Assembly: GCA_946800325.1 (NCBI GenBank)
Contig: OX326956.1
Location: 9,775,167-9,839,166 of the forward strand
Reading direction: 5' to 3'
DNA from: Luzula sylvatica
Taxonomy: Eukaryota; Streptophyta; Magnoliopsida; Poales; Juncaceae
DNA: 64,000 nt
The notes under the pieces were generated by a model. The model ran no database searches, was not told the DNA's origin, and saw only the letters and a program-made list of their open reading frames with translations. The first letter of the stretch is position 1. Each line of letters opens with the position of its first letter. The position numbers and the translations under genes are program-made. This document shows positions 1-12,437 of this stretch, in pieces.

Positions 1-880
1 CACCCCTAAGTTCGTTGCAACGGACTATCATGTCCGTTCCAACGGACATCATACTGGGACTTCACTTCAGTTTGAATTTAATTCCCGTTATAACGGAGAG
101 TGCTCCGTTACAACGCTATAAGGTATTCCGTTATAACGGATTGGTTAATCCGTTACAACGGACATGAAGAGAAGAGTATGGTACTGAAGTGAGTTCCATG
201 TCCGTTACAACGGACATACTTCTGTGACATCCTTCAAGATTGAATTTAATTAACGTTGTAACGGACATTATTCCGTTACAACGCTTTGCTGAAGTCCGTT
301 ATAACGGATTGGTTAATCCGTTGTAACGGACTATACTGTGTTTTCATTCTTGAATAGGACGAGCATGTCCGTTATAACGGACACTGGGTTCCGTTGTAAC
401 GGACATCCTTATTTCAGCCTTTTATATTAATTCATGATTTCGAATATATTTATTTGACTTTTATTTTGAGCTTAATCATACATAAACAAGTTTAGAGATA
501 CCTATACTGTGTTTTGGTGATTAGATTAATATCCCAACTTGCGGAATCTTCTATGTCTTGATTCCGTGATTCTTCTACGTCTTGATTTTCTTTGTGATTC
601 TTCTACGTCTTGATCTTCTTTGCGATTTTTCGACGTCTTGTTCTTCTTTGCGATTCTTGATTGATTTTTGCTTGTTTATCTTGATCTTCTTATTGCATTT
701 TGTACCTATGTATCCTATACACCATTCTTGATAGATTTTGTTAGTAATATCGACATTGTTTTTGAGATAATCTTATTGCATTTTGTAGCTATGTATCCTA
801 TACACCATTCTCGATAGATTTTGTTAGTAATATCGACATTGTTTTTGAGATAATCAAACAACCGGAAATTTGAATCAACA
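1..880 (-). mobile_element. Partial LTR, same family as the solo LTR at 52594-54205
   Basis: The last 450 bases match the 53890-54205 end of the downstream solo LTR: the same order of CTTGCGGAATCTTC, a series of GACGTCTTGA-like motifs, TATCGACATT, GAGATAATC and a terminal GAA(C/T)CAACA. The other LTR end lies outside the window. Orientation is minus, by analogy with the full copy, whose TATA box reads on the minus strand, so base 880 would be the 5' end of the LTR (TGTTG). No gag or pol reading frame follows, so it cannot be told whether this is a solo LTR or one LTR of a full element. Bases 697-775 and 778-857 are a near-perfect tandem duplication of about 80 bp. Confidence 0.75.
8..410. repeat. 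Array of palindromic CCGTT(A)TAACGG motifs inside the LTR
   Basis: There are eleven CCGTT starts in about 400 bases, most of them full or near copies of the 14-bp perfect palindrome TCCGTTATAACGGA or variants with TACAAC, TGTAAC or TCCAAC centres. Spacers of 10-30 bases differ, so this is motif amplification rather than a strict tandem repeat. CCGTTA/TAACGG is the core recognised by many R2R3 and MYB3R factors (established knowledge). Binding here is inference. Confidence 0.85.
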
Positions 881-1398
881 TGGGCGAGAAGAACAACCAC
901 CCGATTTAAAATTATTTAAAAGAGGAGCCACAAGATCTTAAATTCTCAATTTATGTTTGGGTTCTTTTTAATTGTATAAAAAAGAAGCAGTTTCCTACGC
1001 TACAAATCTTTTTTATTAATAAACTAATGTGTTTAAAATAGCATCATACATAATAAAATTAATATTTTTTTAGAAATAATATTTCAAAAATACTTTGTTT
1101 TGACGATTTGTAATATTTTATTTTGAGATTGCATATAAAATATTACTTTATATAATATATTACATAAATTAAAAAAGATTTGTAGCGTGTTAGTTTGTAG
1201 CAATAAATAATAAAATGTTAAGTATGGTAGTAATTGTATTTTTTAAAATACAGAAGTAAAAAGATTATAGAAAGTTGAAGACTTGTGTTGAAATTCGAAA
1301 GGATTCGAAACCAGATAAACAATATTATATCAAATTTGTGGTCAATTATTTTAAAAATATCCGGATTTAAGAGAAATTTATTGTTTTACAAAACAATA

Positions 1399-1430
1399 TG
1401 TGTGTGTGTGTGCGCGCGCGCGCGTGCGTG
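1399..1430. repeat. (TG)n(CG)n microsatellite
   Basis: Alternating purine-pyrimidine run: TG repeats pass into CG repeats and then GTGCGTG. It is a simple sequence repeat of the type that can adopt Z-DNA. No gene is attached to it. Confidence 0.9.
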
Positions 1431-1440
1431 TCAATTAACT

Positions 1441-1490
1441 CATAGTCCAGTTGATTTAGTGTGAGACACAAAAAATCATATGTTGACTTA
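1441..1490 (+). repeat. Fragment of the tRNA-like SINE monomer found in the F-box leader introns
   Basis: CATAGTCCAGTTGATTTAG followed by TGTGAGACACAAAAAATCAT matches the first 45 bases of the monomers at 58179 and 60906. Only the A-box half is kept; the sequence then turns into unrelated AT-rich DNA. Confidence 0.6.
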
Positions 1491-3439
1491 AATTGATATA
1501 TTCATTATATATATATATATATAATGTAACCCATAAATTGATATATTCATTAGATTGCAAAAGATACATTAATAAATATATCATAAATAATTTATTAACC
1601 CTGAAATTAATATATTCATATTGAAAATGATATATAAATAACAAAAATATAATAGTACAAAAATAATATAATAACATCCTTATATTTGCAATGAGAACAA
1701 TATGTTGAATAAAATATGTCATAATGGGACTCAAATAATATGTAGGGCAATAAAAAATAATTTATTTGCAATGAAAACAATAAGTTGACAAAAATAATAT
1801 TATTATTAAAAGTTCAAACTAAAACAGTAAAACAGTACACTGGCGTTATAAATGATATATTAACTATATATATATACACGACATAATGACTTAACATTAG
1901 ATGGTAAAGAATGTAAGAGTCGAAAATAAAGTATGATACAACAAAAAATAGTATATGGAGAGAGATTTATGTTACAAGCTTATTTTTCGAGTCATATGGA
2001 TCTTGGTTATGGTTGGTCAGATTTTTAATAAACCGAACCGGTTGGTTCTATTTTTAATAAATCGATTGGTTGGGTTTTTGAATCCGACTGGCTGGTTCGA
2101 TTTTTTTAATAAACCGGACTGTTTGAACATTCATATATCATAATTTACAAATTCTACATAAAATAATTATATAAATGTTGTAAATGATATATTTTTTCGA
2201 ACACATATTGTTCCTAAATAGGTGTAGCTATGCAACACATTGTTACGTGTCGCTTTTTTGTTGAATTTTGCAATTGGACGTGCACAACTGTGAAATATTT
2301 AGTCGGTCTCATGGTAATAACAAAAATCATATATTAACTTATTACTTGTAACAAAAATTAATTTATTGCTACATATTTATCACTTTAATGCATATAAATA
2401 ACATAAAATTAGGTAAGTAACAAATAAGTAATATTTGAATATTATATCATGACATATTAATAAAAATAACTAACTAACTATCATAAAATTAGCATATATT
2501 TATCATAAAATTATCCCAGAAGTATCATGTAACTTCAAATATGATTTGGATGTTATCGAATACAAATACGAATACATATTAATTTCCGGATATTAAAACG
2601 GTTATTAACTTATTATATCAGAATTATATTATTTAGTTGAGATATTTAAAGTCATCATGTCTTCTTGGCCTAAAAATTATGGTAGACGACAAATTTATAT
2701 TTGTCTTGAGAAAATAAATATTTATTAAAGGAAGATATATCGGTATTCCAGTGATTAATATTATCATTCCATATATGATACATAAATTAGAATTAGAATA
2801 AACATTTAAAAGTTATAATTGTATTGATATTTAAAAGGATGCATTCGATATATATATATCATTCCATTCAAATATAATTGTTATTATGCACTTTTAAGAA
2901 TCAGTTTTACTTTTTAATTTAATTATTTTTTAATAGGTATTTTTTAATATAATTGTATCCCCAAACCAGCACCATATTAGATCCAATTTATACAAATAGA
3001 TTAGTTCCGGACCAGTCACACACCAGCCTCGTTCCAGCCATGTTCCGAAAATATTTAACACACACAATTTGAAACAGATTGAAATTACAATTTTGAACAG
3101 CAACTACTACACACAATTAAACATTTGAAAGTCCCTTTAATGTTGTTTAATTGAAAATTGGCCCCTCAATTACTTTAAAATTACATACAAATCACTACAT
3201 CTTACTAAAAATATGCAAAATAGCCCTTGATCTAAGAGAACATAACATAATCTAATTCGAATTCGAATCTCATTCTTAACGGTAACAAATTCTAATCCAA
3301 ATCTAAATCTAACGTTAATATTTTATCATATTAAACAGAATACACTCGGTCCACGGTTTAATGTCTACAAACAAATTACCATTCTCAAACGGTGTAATTA
3401 TCAAACCTGTACACCGAGTCTGGGGAAGTTGTTAACTAT

Positions 3440-4240
3440 TCTAACACGCCTCTATATGGGATCGATAAATAAGCCCTCAGGCCTCACCTCTCTCTTCTTC
3501 TCTGTGGTCCCAAATATTCCTTCTTTTTTGTCTCTTCTTTCCATCGTCCTTTGTCTATTCTCTCTCTCACACCGCAATCTCTCACACCGCAATGGAGAAA
3601 CCATGGAACAACGAACTTCTTCTTCCTCTCTTTTTCGTCGATTGTGCTTCTTGTCCCCTGTTTTGGCACTCGAGAAGAACTTTCTTCTTTTCTTCTGGAC
3701 ACGACTGCTCGAAACTACAATTTTCATGGCTGTTTAATGGGCGCACACGAGGATGTAAGTGAATCTCGTCCACATTTTATTTTTGTTCTCTTTGATCTTG
3801 GTTCATGGTTTTGTTTATTGACGAATCAAGCCAGTAATTCTTTCTCTTTGGTCGGTTTTATTCTTGTTTCTTTGATTTTTGTTTTCTTGTTAAATGTTCT
3901 GGTATATCTATCTAAGCCATATGCAAAAGTAGTTCTTGCGAGCATTAATTTTGTAGTTTGAAAGGTTTTGCGAGCAATAATTTAGGGACACGTTTAATTG
4001 ATTTTGCAGTCCTAAAAATTATTTTTTTGTGCTTTCAGGCTTGAAATCAAGATTTAAGAAATTGTTGCTTGTGCTTTTCAGGCTTGAACTCAAGTTCTCA
4101 GATTTCCCATCATGACTTCATGCGATTTTTTTGGTGTTGGAGATGAAAGCTGACCAACCAGGTATTAAATTTGAAATTAACTAATTTATTTTACAAGTAT
4201 TTAAGCTAACTTATTTTCACTCAGTTTGCAGAAATGGAAA
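3440..4240 (+). other. Possible transcribed unit of unknown identity
   Basis: A CT-rich leader-like stretch (3480-3600) is followed by ATGs and short open frames (3551-3961 is 136 codons). There are plausible splice donors (GAGGATGTAAGTG near 3755) and acceptors (TTTTCAG near 4080, TTTGCAG near 4230). No frame translates to a domain I recognise, and the downstream part runs into a microsatellite and minisatellite. It could be a non-coding RNA, a decayed gene start, or chance. Do not treat it as a confirmed gene. Confidence 0.25.
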
Positions 4241-4339
4241 AATTCGACGGTCAAATCGATTTACCAAGACACAAAACTGCGACATCTCAAGACAAGAAAT
4301 TTCGAAGTGTGGGAAAGAACCAACTGGTGTGTATCTTGC

Positions 4340-4520
4340 GACATCTCTGTTTGTGTCTTTGTATATGTGCATCTTTGTATGTGTGTTTGTGTGGTCTATC
4401 TGTGTATGTGTATTTATTTTTGTGTTTGTGTATGTAGTGTATATGTGTGGGGTCTCTGTATGTGTGTATTGTATGCGTGTGTGGTGTGTTTGTGTGTGGG
4501 CTCATTGTTGGTGTGTTGTA

Positions 4521-4567
<47 letters not shown>

Positions 4568-4575
4568 GTGTGTGG
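4340..4575. repeat. TG-rich low-complexity tract ending in pure (TG)n
   Basis: Degenerate TGTG(T/C) sequence leads into an uninterrupted TG run at about 4523-4562, then directly into the G-rich minisatellite. The open frames that cross it are cysteine/valine artefacts. Confidence 0.9.
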
Positions 4576-5075
4576 ATCGGGCCCATGCGGGGCCTGGCTC
4601 GGAGGAGGGGATCGGGCCCATGCGGGGCCCAGCCCGGAGGAGGGGGATCGGGCCCATGTGGGGCCCGACCCGGGGGGGGTCGGGCCCATGGGGGCCTGGC
4701 CCGGGGGGGGGGGGGGGGGGGGGTCGGGCCCATGGGGGCCTGGCCCGGGGGGGGGGGGGGGGGGGTCGGGCCCATGGGGGGCTTGGCCCGGGGGGGGGGG
4801 GGGTCGGGCCCATGGGGGGCCTGGCCCGGGGGGGGGGGGGGTCGGGCCCATGGGGGGCCTGGCCCGGGGGGGGAGGTCGGGCCCATGGGGGGCCTGGCCC
4901 GGGGGGGGAGGTCGGGCCCATGGGGGGCCTGGCCCGGGGGGGGAGGTCGGGCCCATGGGGGGCCTGGCCCGGGGGGGGAGGTCGGGCCCATGGGGGGCCT
5001 GGCCCGGGGGGGGGAGGTCGGGCCCATGGGGGGCCTGGCCCGGGGGGGGGGGGGGGGGGTCGGGCCCATGCGGGG
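4576..5075. repeat. GC-rich minisatellite, about 14 units, with poly-G spacers
   Basis: The core TCGGGCCCATG(G)n plus CCTGGCCC recurs 14 times, counting each GGGCCCATG. Each unit ends in a G run of 7 to more than 18 bases, and units 8-13 have a 34-39-bp period. The first three units are more diverged (GGAGGAGG instead of poly-G), as expected at an array edge. It is the most GC-rich sequence in an otherwise AT-rich window. All six frames stay open as Gly/Pro/Arg-rich shadows, which do not represent genes. The long G runs on the plus strand could form G-quadruplexes (inference). Confidence 0.95.
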
Positions 5076-7470
5076 ATGATAAATTGTAGATGGAGACGAT
5101 ATATCATTTTGCATAGAGATGTACATGCAGATGTCAAATTCTTTTTCTAATATGGAAATTGATATAGTAATTTAATATTTTTTTTCAATTAATTGGAATG
5201 GAGATGATAAATTCTGCTGGCGGGTACTAAGTTCCTTCTATTTTTCTAATTTCAGGTTGTGGTGGATAGTGTATTGCCCGTTGAAAAGGGACGAGTGTGC
5301 GAGACACAAAAGAGTTTCTCGATTCACATGGAACCATTTATGTTTAGGTTTATTTCATTTTAGAAAATTGAATTAGATTTTATTTGTTCAAGACACAAAA
5401 GAGTTTCTCGATTCACAAGGAACCATTTATGTTTAGGTTTATTTGTTCAAAATATTTATTATTTGATTATTGTTAGAAGATTTGGTGATTTTGTCATATT
5501 TTTTTGGAATAATTCATTTGTTTTTGTTGCAAATGAAAAAAAATCCTCGACAAGCTACAAAGTTGTTATTGTGACGAAGATTTACACCTCTAGTAAGTGT
5601 GGCGAAACTCGGCACCTCCCCTGCTTGGAAAACTCGAATCGACGACTCAAGATCATCAAATCTTTTCTCAATGGACAAATATCGACATGTTCAGTAGCCA
5701 GATCCCTCATTGCAAGCTCGTACCGGTACTTCTCTCTTGTGTTGACCGGTACCATCATACCAGCACTAGTAATCGATCAGAACTGTTGTGTAAGTACCAA
5801 TGATTGGTACTGATCATACTGGTACTAGTAATTAATTGATAGAGTGGTCAATCTAGTGTGTAATGATTAGGGATTATGTTTTAAGGATTTATAAATTAAA
5901 GTAGGTTTTTAAAGTTTGACTCTAATGTTTTTGTATGTTCCAAGAGGTCAATTGCAAATTCTAACACTAATATAGGATTTTACGGTGAAAAATAAATATC
6001 TCTATTTTAGAATTTTATGATCAATTTTATTTTTTTATGAAATATTTATTTTCTTATTCTTTTTTTTTTTGTCAAATATGATAGCAAAATGAGAGATGAA
6101 GATAGGATGAAGGAAGATTATAATGAAGATCATCAAAAGTTTACTTGCCATGAATGAAACCATAAATTCCAATAGTTATTTTAGGGTAGGAATGTGTTTT
6201 GTACAAGTTTTTCTTGTGTGGAAGTATATTCATGATGGATTGTAAAAGAAAATGATATAAATTTAAAGTTTTTTTTTGTATACATCTAATATAGAAGTTC
6301 GCATATTACTTTGTTTAAAGTTAGTTTTGAGAACCAATAATTATGATACAGCAACATCTAAAGAATAATAGAACATCAAAATCTACCTAATTACAATTCA
6401 TAAATCATCTAGATCCAATCGTCAAAATAAATCCTTACATAATAATTATAATCACTAAATAATCATAATCATTATACTATTAAGCAAATGAACCACTAAA
6501 CCATATTAGATCAATCCAAACTAATTATAACCGTTAATTCAATCAACAAAAAAAAACTCCAAATAAGAATTGCACATTATACCGTATAATGTATACAACA
6601 ACATAAGAAATAACACGAAATAGTCCAAAATAATTAAAATTCCAAATATAAAAAATATGTAACACGCTATTTATCGGAGATATAAGTTTCAAAAAGAATA
6701 TAACATTATGCAATTGGTCCAGCAAATATTTCTTCATCATTGTTAAACAATCTGAAACACGGAAATAATAGCAAAAACGACACCATAGTCATCTTGATTG
6801 AAATGCAACTTCAAAGTTGAATTAAAATAATTCAAATATGTAACATGCTAGTGATATTGTTTCAAATAATTCAGATATATTATCGAGCTAAATCAACATA
6901 GTTCCCAATTCGATTACAGTTGTAACATTTGACGGGTACTGTTCGCCAGGGAGGAGAACAAATGAAGGTCGCTAGCGGAGGAAGAGGAGGAAGAGGGTTT
7001 CGGGTTAGGAATGATATGTTATCACTCAGGGGTACATTAGTAATTCTACTAATATTCTGTCGAGTTTAACATACTCGTTAGTTTCAGACCATTTTGATAT
7101 AAATTGAGTTACGAAGGGATATATTTGATATTAATAGTTTTATAAGGACAAATTTGATATTTCTAATTTTTGGAGTCTCCTAATTATAAAATCTTAGTAT
7201 GTTACCTCAATGTTATTCAAATATATACAGTTAGGTTCAATGACTAATATTTTTGTATGGCAAACATGACCAATGAAGTTAATTTTTCTAAATCTAAACA
7301 TCAAAATGAAATTTCAACCGTATAAATATGATATTTATCACTTAGAAATGTTATAGATTTAATTTTATTAAAAATATAAATTCTTATCATATCTATCATA
7401 ACACGTAAAAGAATTGACGATCGAAAATACTTGCGACATGATTTATAATAAATAAAATATAAAATAAGAG
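5076..7470. other. Intergenic stretch with small local duplications
   Basis: No supported gene. A segment of about 50 bp beginning GACACAAAAGAGTTTCTCGA is duplicated at about 5302 and 5391. GGTACC/ACCGGT-rich inverted repeats lie at 5720-5835. Around 6930-7010 there is a GC-richer scrap (GAGGAAGAGGAGGAAGAGG) resembling a relict gene leader. The rest is AT-rich DNA. Confidence 0.5.
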
Positions 7471-7474
7471 AAAA

Positions 7475-7579
7475 TGACCAAAATGTAAATAAACCAAAAA
7501 AAAAATGACCAAAATATCAAGGAGGTGATGTGGCCTCGTGTATGATCAAGAATTTTGTTTACTTTATATATAAGATAGA
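7475..7579 (-). mobile_element. Helitron 5' end fragment, family of the 54571-56375 element
   Basis: Read on the minus strand, this begins TCTATCTTATATATAAAGT, then ATTCTTGATCATAC, then a GGCCACATCACCTC motif and one or two copies of ACATTTTGGTC. The same order opens the larger Helitron at 54571. The 3' hairpin end is not seen to the left, so this is a truncated copy. Confidence 0.6.
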
Positions 7580-7879
7580 ATTTCCAAACTTATTTTCATT
7601 TCGTCATTTATTTCATTTTCTCCTAATTTTCTTATTCGTGTTTTCATTAATCTTCCTCTCAAATCATATTATAATCATAATCATATATAAATTATTGTAT
7701 ATTATATCTTTATCAAATTCATATTGTATTCTTATAGTTTACATCGTAATTTCATATCTTCACATTTATTGGAGGCCTTATAGTTTACATCGTAATTTCA
7801 TCCTAATTTTCTTATTCGTGTTTGGGTTGTGGATTTAATTTATTGATATTATTAATATTATTGATATTATTGGAGACTT

Positions 7880-7936
7880 ATTTTTTTTGGAGGTCTGTGG
7901 CCTGGGCTAACTGAGCCGAAGTCCGGGCCCAAGTTT
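7880..7936 (-). mobile_element. hAT-like terminal fragment
   Basis: GGCCTGGGCTAACTGAGCC followed by GAAGTCCGGGCCCAAG resembles the right end of the hAT element at 12945-14227 (GGCCTCTGACCTGGGCCAAC, then GGCCGGGCCTG). No matching left end or target duplication was found. Confidence 0.4.
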
Positions 7937-8769
7937 TTTGAGAGGTCTGATATTTTCAGTTTTTGGTAAGGGATAAATATGACATTTATCATAGTTTTTT
8001 TTTTGAAATAGACATTTATCATAGTTAGAAGGTTTACTCGAGTATTTTTTGATATATTTATCCTTCTCAATATTAAAACCTATCAAATTTGCCTTTGCAA
8101 ACTTAAAATATATCAAGTCACTTCAAACTTTTCAAAAATTTGACTGACCGTTTAAATTAAGATGATGGGTTCACTCATATTCTCAAATGTATGCCAAAAG
8201 TGCATTGTAGTCATTTATATTGTTGATATTGATATATATAAATATATATAAATATATTTCACAAAATATTAATAACTAGTATATATATTATGTTATTAGG
8301 AACATATAATTTGCATTGCCCAATAATTATATTATATCATCTCATTATATATAATATATATAAATATACAATATATTTATTTTATCAATATAATCAATTA
8401 ATTTATATTGTTGATATTGAATATTTATTTCTTCAATTTATATGTTTTGGGATTATTTATATTTTATCCACAAAAGTAAGAATATATTTCACAATACTTT
8501 TTAAAAATAAAAATCACAACTACGAAATAATCTTTACGGACTCCAGAAATTTATAATTATATATATTAAGAATTATATTGTGGACTTTGACAATATGAAT
8601 CGGATCCTCAAAACTTTAAATTAAAGCCCCATTTCATGGAGTCTACATAGGCTGGATTGAACGGAGCAATTAAAGAAGAGTTTCGATTTTTTCAATCAAT
8701 TAAAACTACCAATACTCACAAATTCATCCAACTCTACTTTCTATGATTTGGACGAGTTGATGGGGTTTT

Positions 8770-8945
8770 TTACAAAGGATATAATTTCATCCTGGCAATT
8801 TATTGCTAATAATAATTATTGCTAATAATAATATTATCACCCAAATCTGGAAACATATTATTAGCAATTTATTTCATCCTGACAAATTCACCCAAATCTG
8901 GAAACATATTATCTTATCTTCCTAAAAATTATTGCTAATAATAAT
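8770..8945. repeat. Local imperfect duplications with TTATTGCTAATAATAAT
   Basis: The string CACCCAAATCTGGAAACATA occurs twice (near 8839 and 8889), with several copies of TATTGCTAATAATAAT around it. This is a short rearranged repeat cluster with no coding content. Confidence 0.6.
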
Positions 8946-8946
8946 A

Positions 8947-9396
8947 GGGAAATTTTCAGAAAAAACCCTAACTTTTTGGATATCGTAAAAAAATTCTTAT
9001 CTTTATGGAAATTTAACAAAAACTTTTCAGACCAAAATACCGTTTATTTTCATATCTGATAGTTCATAGAACTTTTTTCGTTATTTTTTATTAATTTAAA
9101 AAAATTTCATAAAAAAATTTCATAAATTTTTTTTAACGCATAAGATTTCAAAATAATAATTATTATATTCTTTATTTTAATATTCATTTATTATTTTTCA
9201 TGTAAAACTAATAACAAATAGTAATAAAATAAACAACAATACTATAAAAACACGCCTTGAAAATATTTAAAAAATAAAAGATAATAAAATTGTAAAAGTA
9301 CATATAAGAGAATGAAAATAAAAACTAGTTATTAAAAGATATGTTTCTATCAATATAATTTGAAAGTATTCTTTGAATATTGTTGTTTATTTTAGG
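8947..9396. mobile_element. Truncated MULE-like element, relative of 56457-57410
   Basis: It starts GGGAAATTTTCAGAAAAAAC and passes through ACCAAAATACCGTTTATTTTC. It ends near TCTATCAATATAATTTGAA and TTGTTGTTTATTTTA, in the same order as the left two thirds of the element at 56457-57410. The right inverted repeat is missing. Confidence 0.55.
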
Positions 9397-9957
9397 GGCA
9401 ATTTCTTTTATATCCTTCCTAAACTCTCAAGTACCATATTTATCCCTCTAAAACAACAAATATCAAATTTATCCTCCAAATTTTTTAGTTATATCAAATA
9501 TACCCATTTAAAAATTTAAAAATATCAAACTTGTCCAAATCACTAACCATCCGTTAAATAAGTTAGTTTAATCATCTAAATAATAATTAAATGAATACAA
9601 ATAATTATAATTTACTAAAATACCCCTTTGTATCTCAATCCCACAATCAGTTTTTTTTCTCCCACCACCTATCAACAATGTCGTTTGCCCCCTCACTTTG
9701 ATTCATCCCTCAGCATAGTATATTTTTCTCGGATATTCCGAGATCTTTTTTCCATTCCGCTCTTATCTCTTATGGTCTGATTTATCTCTTTTTTTCTTTT
9801 TTTTATATATTTCTCCATTAATGTATCATTTGTTAGCACAAATTTTAGAAAATTCTGAATATTGTTACAAATAGAATAAAACATATAATGTATATTTTAA
9901 ATATGGGATAAATACGTATGTACTTTTGCAAAGTGGCAAATAACAATTACAATCATG

Positions 9958-9960
<3 letters not shown>
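9397..9960. other. AT-rich intergenic stretch, no gene seen
   Basis: A series of phrases such as ATATCAAATTTATCC and ATATCAAATATACCC is typical of old MULE termini in plant DNA. No open frame is supported. Confidence 0.45.

Positions 9961-9961
<1 letters not shown>

Positions 9962-10033
<72 letters not shown>
9962..10033. repeat. (AT)n microsatellite, about 36 units
   Basis: Uninterrupted AT dinucleotide run. The tyrosine/isoleucine open frame across it is an artefact. Confidence 0.97.
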
Positions 10034-10036
<3 letters not shown>

Positions 10037-10149
10037 ATTACATACAAGTCATGTCATGTAATGTAATTTAATAATTGATTTTTCAGAAATATTTTGGAGA
10101 CAGCCAGGTACATAAATATAAAATATCATGTCATGTCATTAACTTTTTA

Positions 10150-10262
10150 ATGCTCAAACTTATTTATAAATACTAAACACACTTTCATACCCAAACTTAT
10201 TATAAAATGAAATAACTAAGATCATTTAAAAATCCGCCATGAAGCGTGGACAATTGTTCTAG
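10150..10262 (+). mobile_element. Helitron 3' end
   Basis: An imperfect GC hairpin (CCGCCATGAAGCGTGG, about 10234-10249) is followed 11 bases later by CTAG, then T. This is the classic Helitron 3' layout of hairpin, short spacer and CTRR, inserted before T. The 5' end was not located. Sequence before the hairpin (ACTAAACACACTTTCATAC) recurs just after the terminus at about 10280. Confidence 0.55.
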
Positions 10263-12236
10263 TCTTGTAAAAAATACTAAACACACTTTCATACTCAAAC
10301 TAATTTATAAATAACTAACATCATTTAAAAATTCCCAAAACTTAAAATCATTATTTTTTTAACTTCCGTAATTTATTCCCCACCCCTTCCCTTTATTTTA
10401 CGAATATTAAAAAATAACCTCGTATTTCTACATTTCTTGAAAAACTTATTAAAAAATGAAATATGTTCCTCTTTCTGATTATATCTATAAAACTCTATGC
10501 TTGAAAAATAATTCTTAATTCAATTAGGTTCAGATTCTTTTGAAAAAACTAAACATTTTTTTTTTTCAAATTTTAGAGTTAAAAGTTTTAAATATCATGT
10601 TTGTGCATCAGAATTTACTTTAATAAAACTATTCCCTTTTCCAACAAAAAAAGAAAAACAGATCCAGTTCACTTAAAAAATATTACAATTATTATGTCGT
10701 GTCTCATCATTTGGTTACTCAATATTTCCCCATCTAATTCTAATTAGATCCTATTTCAGGGGCTTCTCGCTCTGTTATTCATTGACATGTTTAAGAGAAA
10801 AGCAACAATGAGACGAGAACGAGTTAAAATTGGAAATTGATGGAACAAAAACAAAAACAAGAATGAGACCCCAAAGTGTTGCATTTTTGTAAAAATCTGG
10901 GTATGCACGTAAAGTTACTTATTTAGAAGTTATGCAAGTAATGATGCATTTATTGATTGTGTACAAAATCAATTATATTTTCAAGCTGTACCCCCTCTTG
11001 GTGAGAATATTTGAAAGATAATGTTTCATTAATTTATTTACTATTTTTGATTAATTGAAAAAGAAGTATTGAATTAGTGGAGCATTTAGGTCACAATTAA
11101 ACATAGGGATGAAAACAAATTCGCAACCCATGCACCACATTAAAACGATAAACATCCTATCCGTATTTTATATTTGATTTCAATTATCTTGATAATAAGA
11201 CAATTATATATTACATAATTAAGGTACCCGCCCGTATTAGTTGATAATTATATCGATAATTATACTGCATGATTATAAATGAATAAATGAACTTTCGTAT
11301 ATATTATATATTTTATCGAGCACTAAAATTGTATGAAGAGACTTCCATATCCATACTTCAAATCTCCAATGATGTACCCAAATAAATTACATCTGTCGTG
11401 GGTTTCTCGCTCCGCTTCCGTCTTATAGAACTCCAAAAATTATCATTGCCAGTTCATACAAAAATAATTAACAATTTCAATAATATTTTTAACATTTAAG
11501 AGAAATGCAATTGCATTTCTTAATATTTTTACACAAATTTCAGTTGGAATCACACTCCAAATGACGATGCTTGTAACCATTTCATAATATTTTTACACAA
11601 ACAATTATACTTGTCAAATTTGAACCAATAAACAGTGATTGCATGGGTTCCCATTTTACATTAAAAATAACATAAAAGACGAATATAATACGGACACCTT
11701 AAAAATGAACTCAAATTTAAAATTTAAAAGATAATGAAAAAAATCCTACTTTCGTATCATGTACACCCTGTAAAACCTCTTAATACCATGTATACCCCTG
11801 TAAAATTTCTTAATACCATGTATACCCCTGCAAAATTAGAAATATCACGCATGCCCTTACAAATACTTACTGTTTGAATGTTGTGGTCACTTTTCCCGGT
11901 CTTTTGAAGCAAGTTTTCTTCATCATCCTTTACAACCATTAGAACCAGAGTGGAGAAATCAAGAAAGCCGCTTAATCGCTCGAAAAAAGGAATTTGATCA
12001 AGATTTTGTAAAATTTCTCTACGGGACCGAATAAATTACTATAATCATTAAATAATTTTAATTTGAATAACTCGTCTTGTGTCAATCTCATCTTTATTCA
12101 TGTCTCTACTTCTCTATTTCTCTTCTCCTGCATCAAGATCCGTGCCGCTTTTAAATCCCGCATCAAGCCTGTCAGTAATGGCTAATATAAAGAGTTTTCA
12201 TTTATCGAATTTTCATTTAATTGGCTATCTATCTAG
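10263..12236. other. AT-rich intergenic stretch, no gene seen
   Basis: No convincing coding sequence. At about 11755-11835 the phrase TACCATGTATACCCCTGTAA recurs in two to three tandem units of about 31 bp. Confidence 0.5.
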
Positions 12237-12437
12237 TTAGAAAAAAAGGGTGAAGTATGATGATTTGGGGATAGTGGATGTTGATGTGGGTAGGGAATCT
12301 AAACCCGCTAAGCGGACTAACACTCCTGCGGGTATGAACCCATTAATGAGATCATCATTGTTCATTGAAGAGCCATAGCTGTATTCACTGCTTGTCATGC
12401 TTGCGATTCCTCCTCCAATTGTTTCGTCTTCATCCAT
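12237..12437 (-). pseudogene. Possible relict coding fragment
   Basis: A 66-codon minus-strand frame starts MDEDETIGGG and has a balanced, coding-like composition with Ser/Thr-rich stretches, unlike the surrounding AT-rich frames. I do not recognise a family, and no neighbouring exons were found. It may be the first exon of a decayed gene or chance. Confidence 0.2.

Larger units (their letters stand above)
881..3430. other. AT-rich intergenic stretch, no gene seen
   Basis: No open frame with recognisable protein content. It contains a (TG)n(CG)n run at 1399-1430 and a SINE-like fragment near 1440-1490. Degenerate repeats of about 50 bp built on GGTTCGATTTTTTTAATAAA lie at 2027-2125, followed by long A/T runs. 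Confidence 0.6.

Noticed and set aside
4226..5137. Long open frames (up to 287 codons) on both strands rich in Gly/Pro/Arg or Cys/Val
   Set aside because: They are stop-free only because the TG microsatellite and G-rich minisatellite lack stop codons in all frames. The same 'protein' appears in several frames.
9865..10047. 60-codon Tyr/Ile frame
   Set aside because: Translation of the AT microsatellite.
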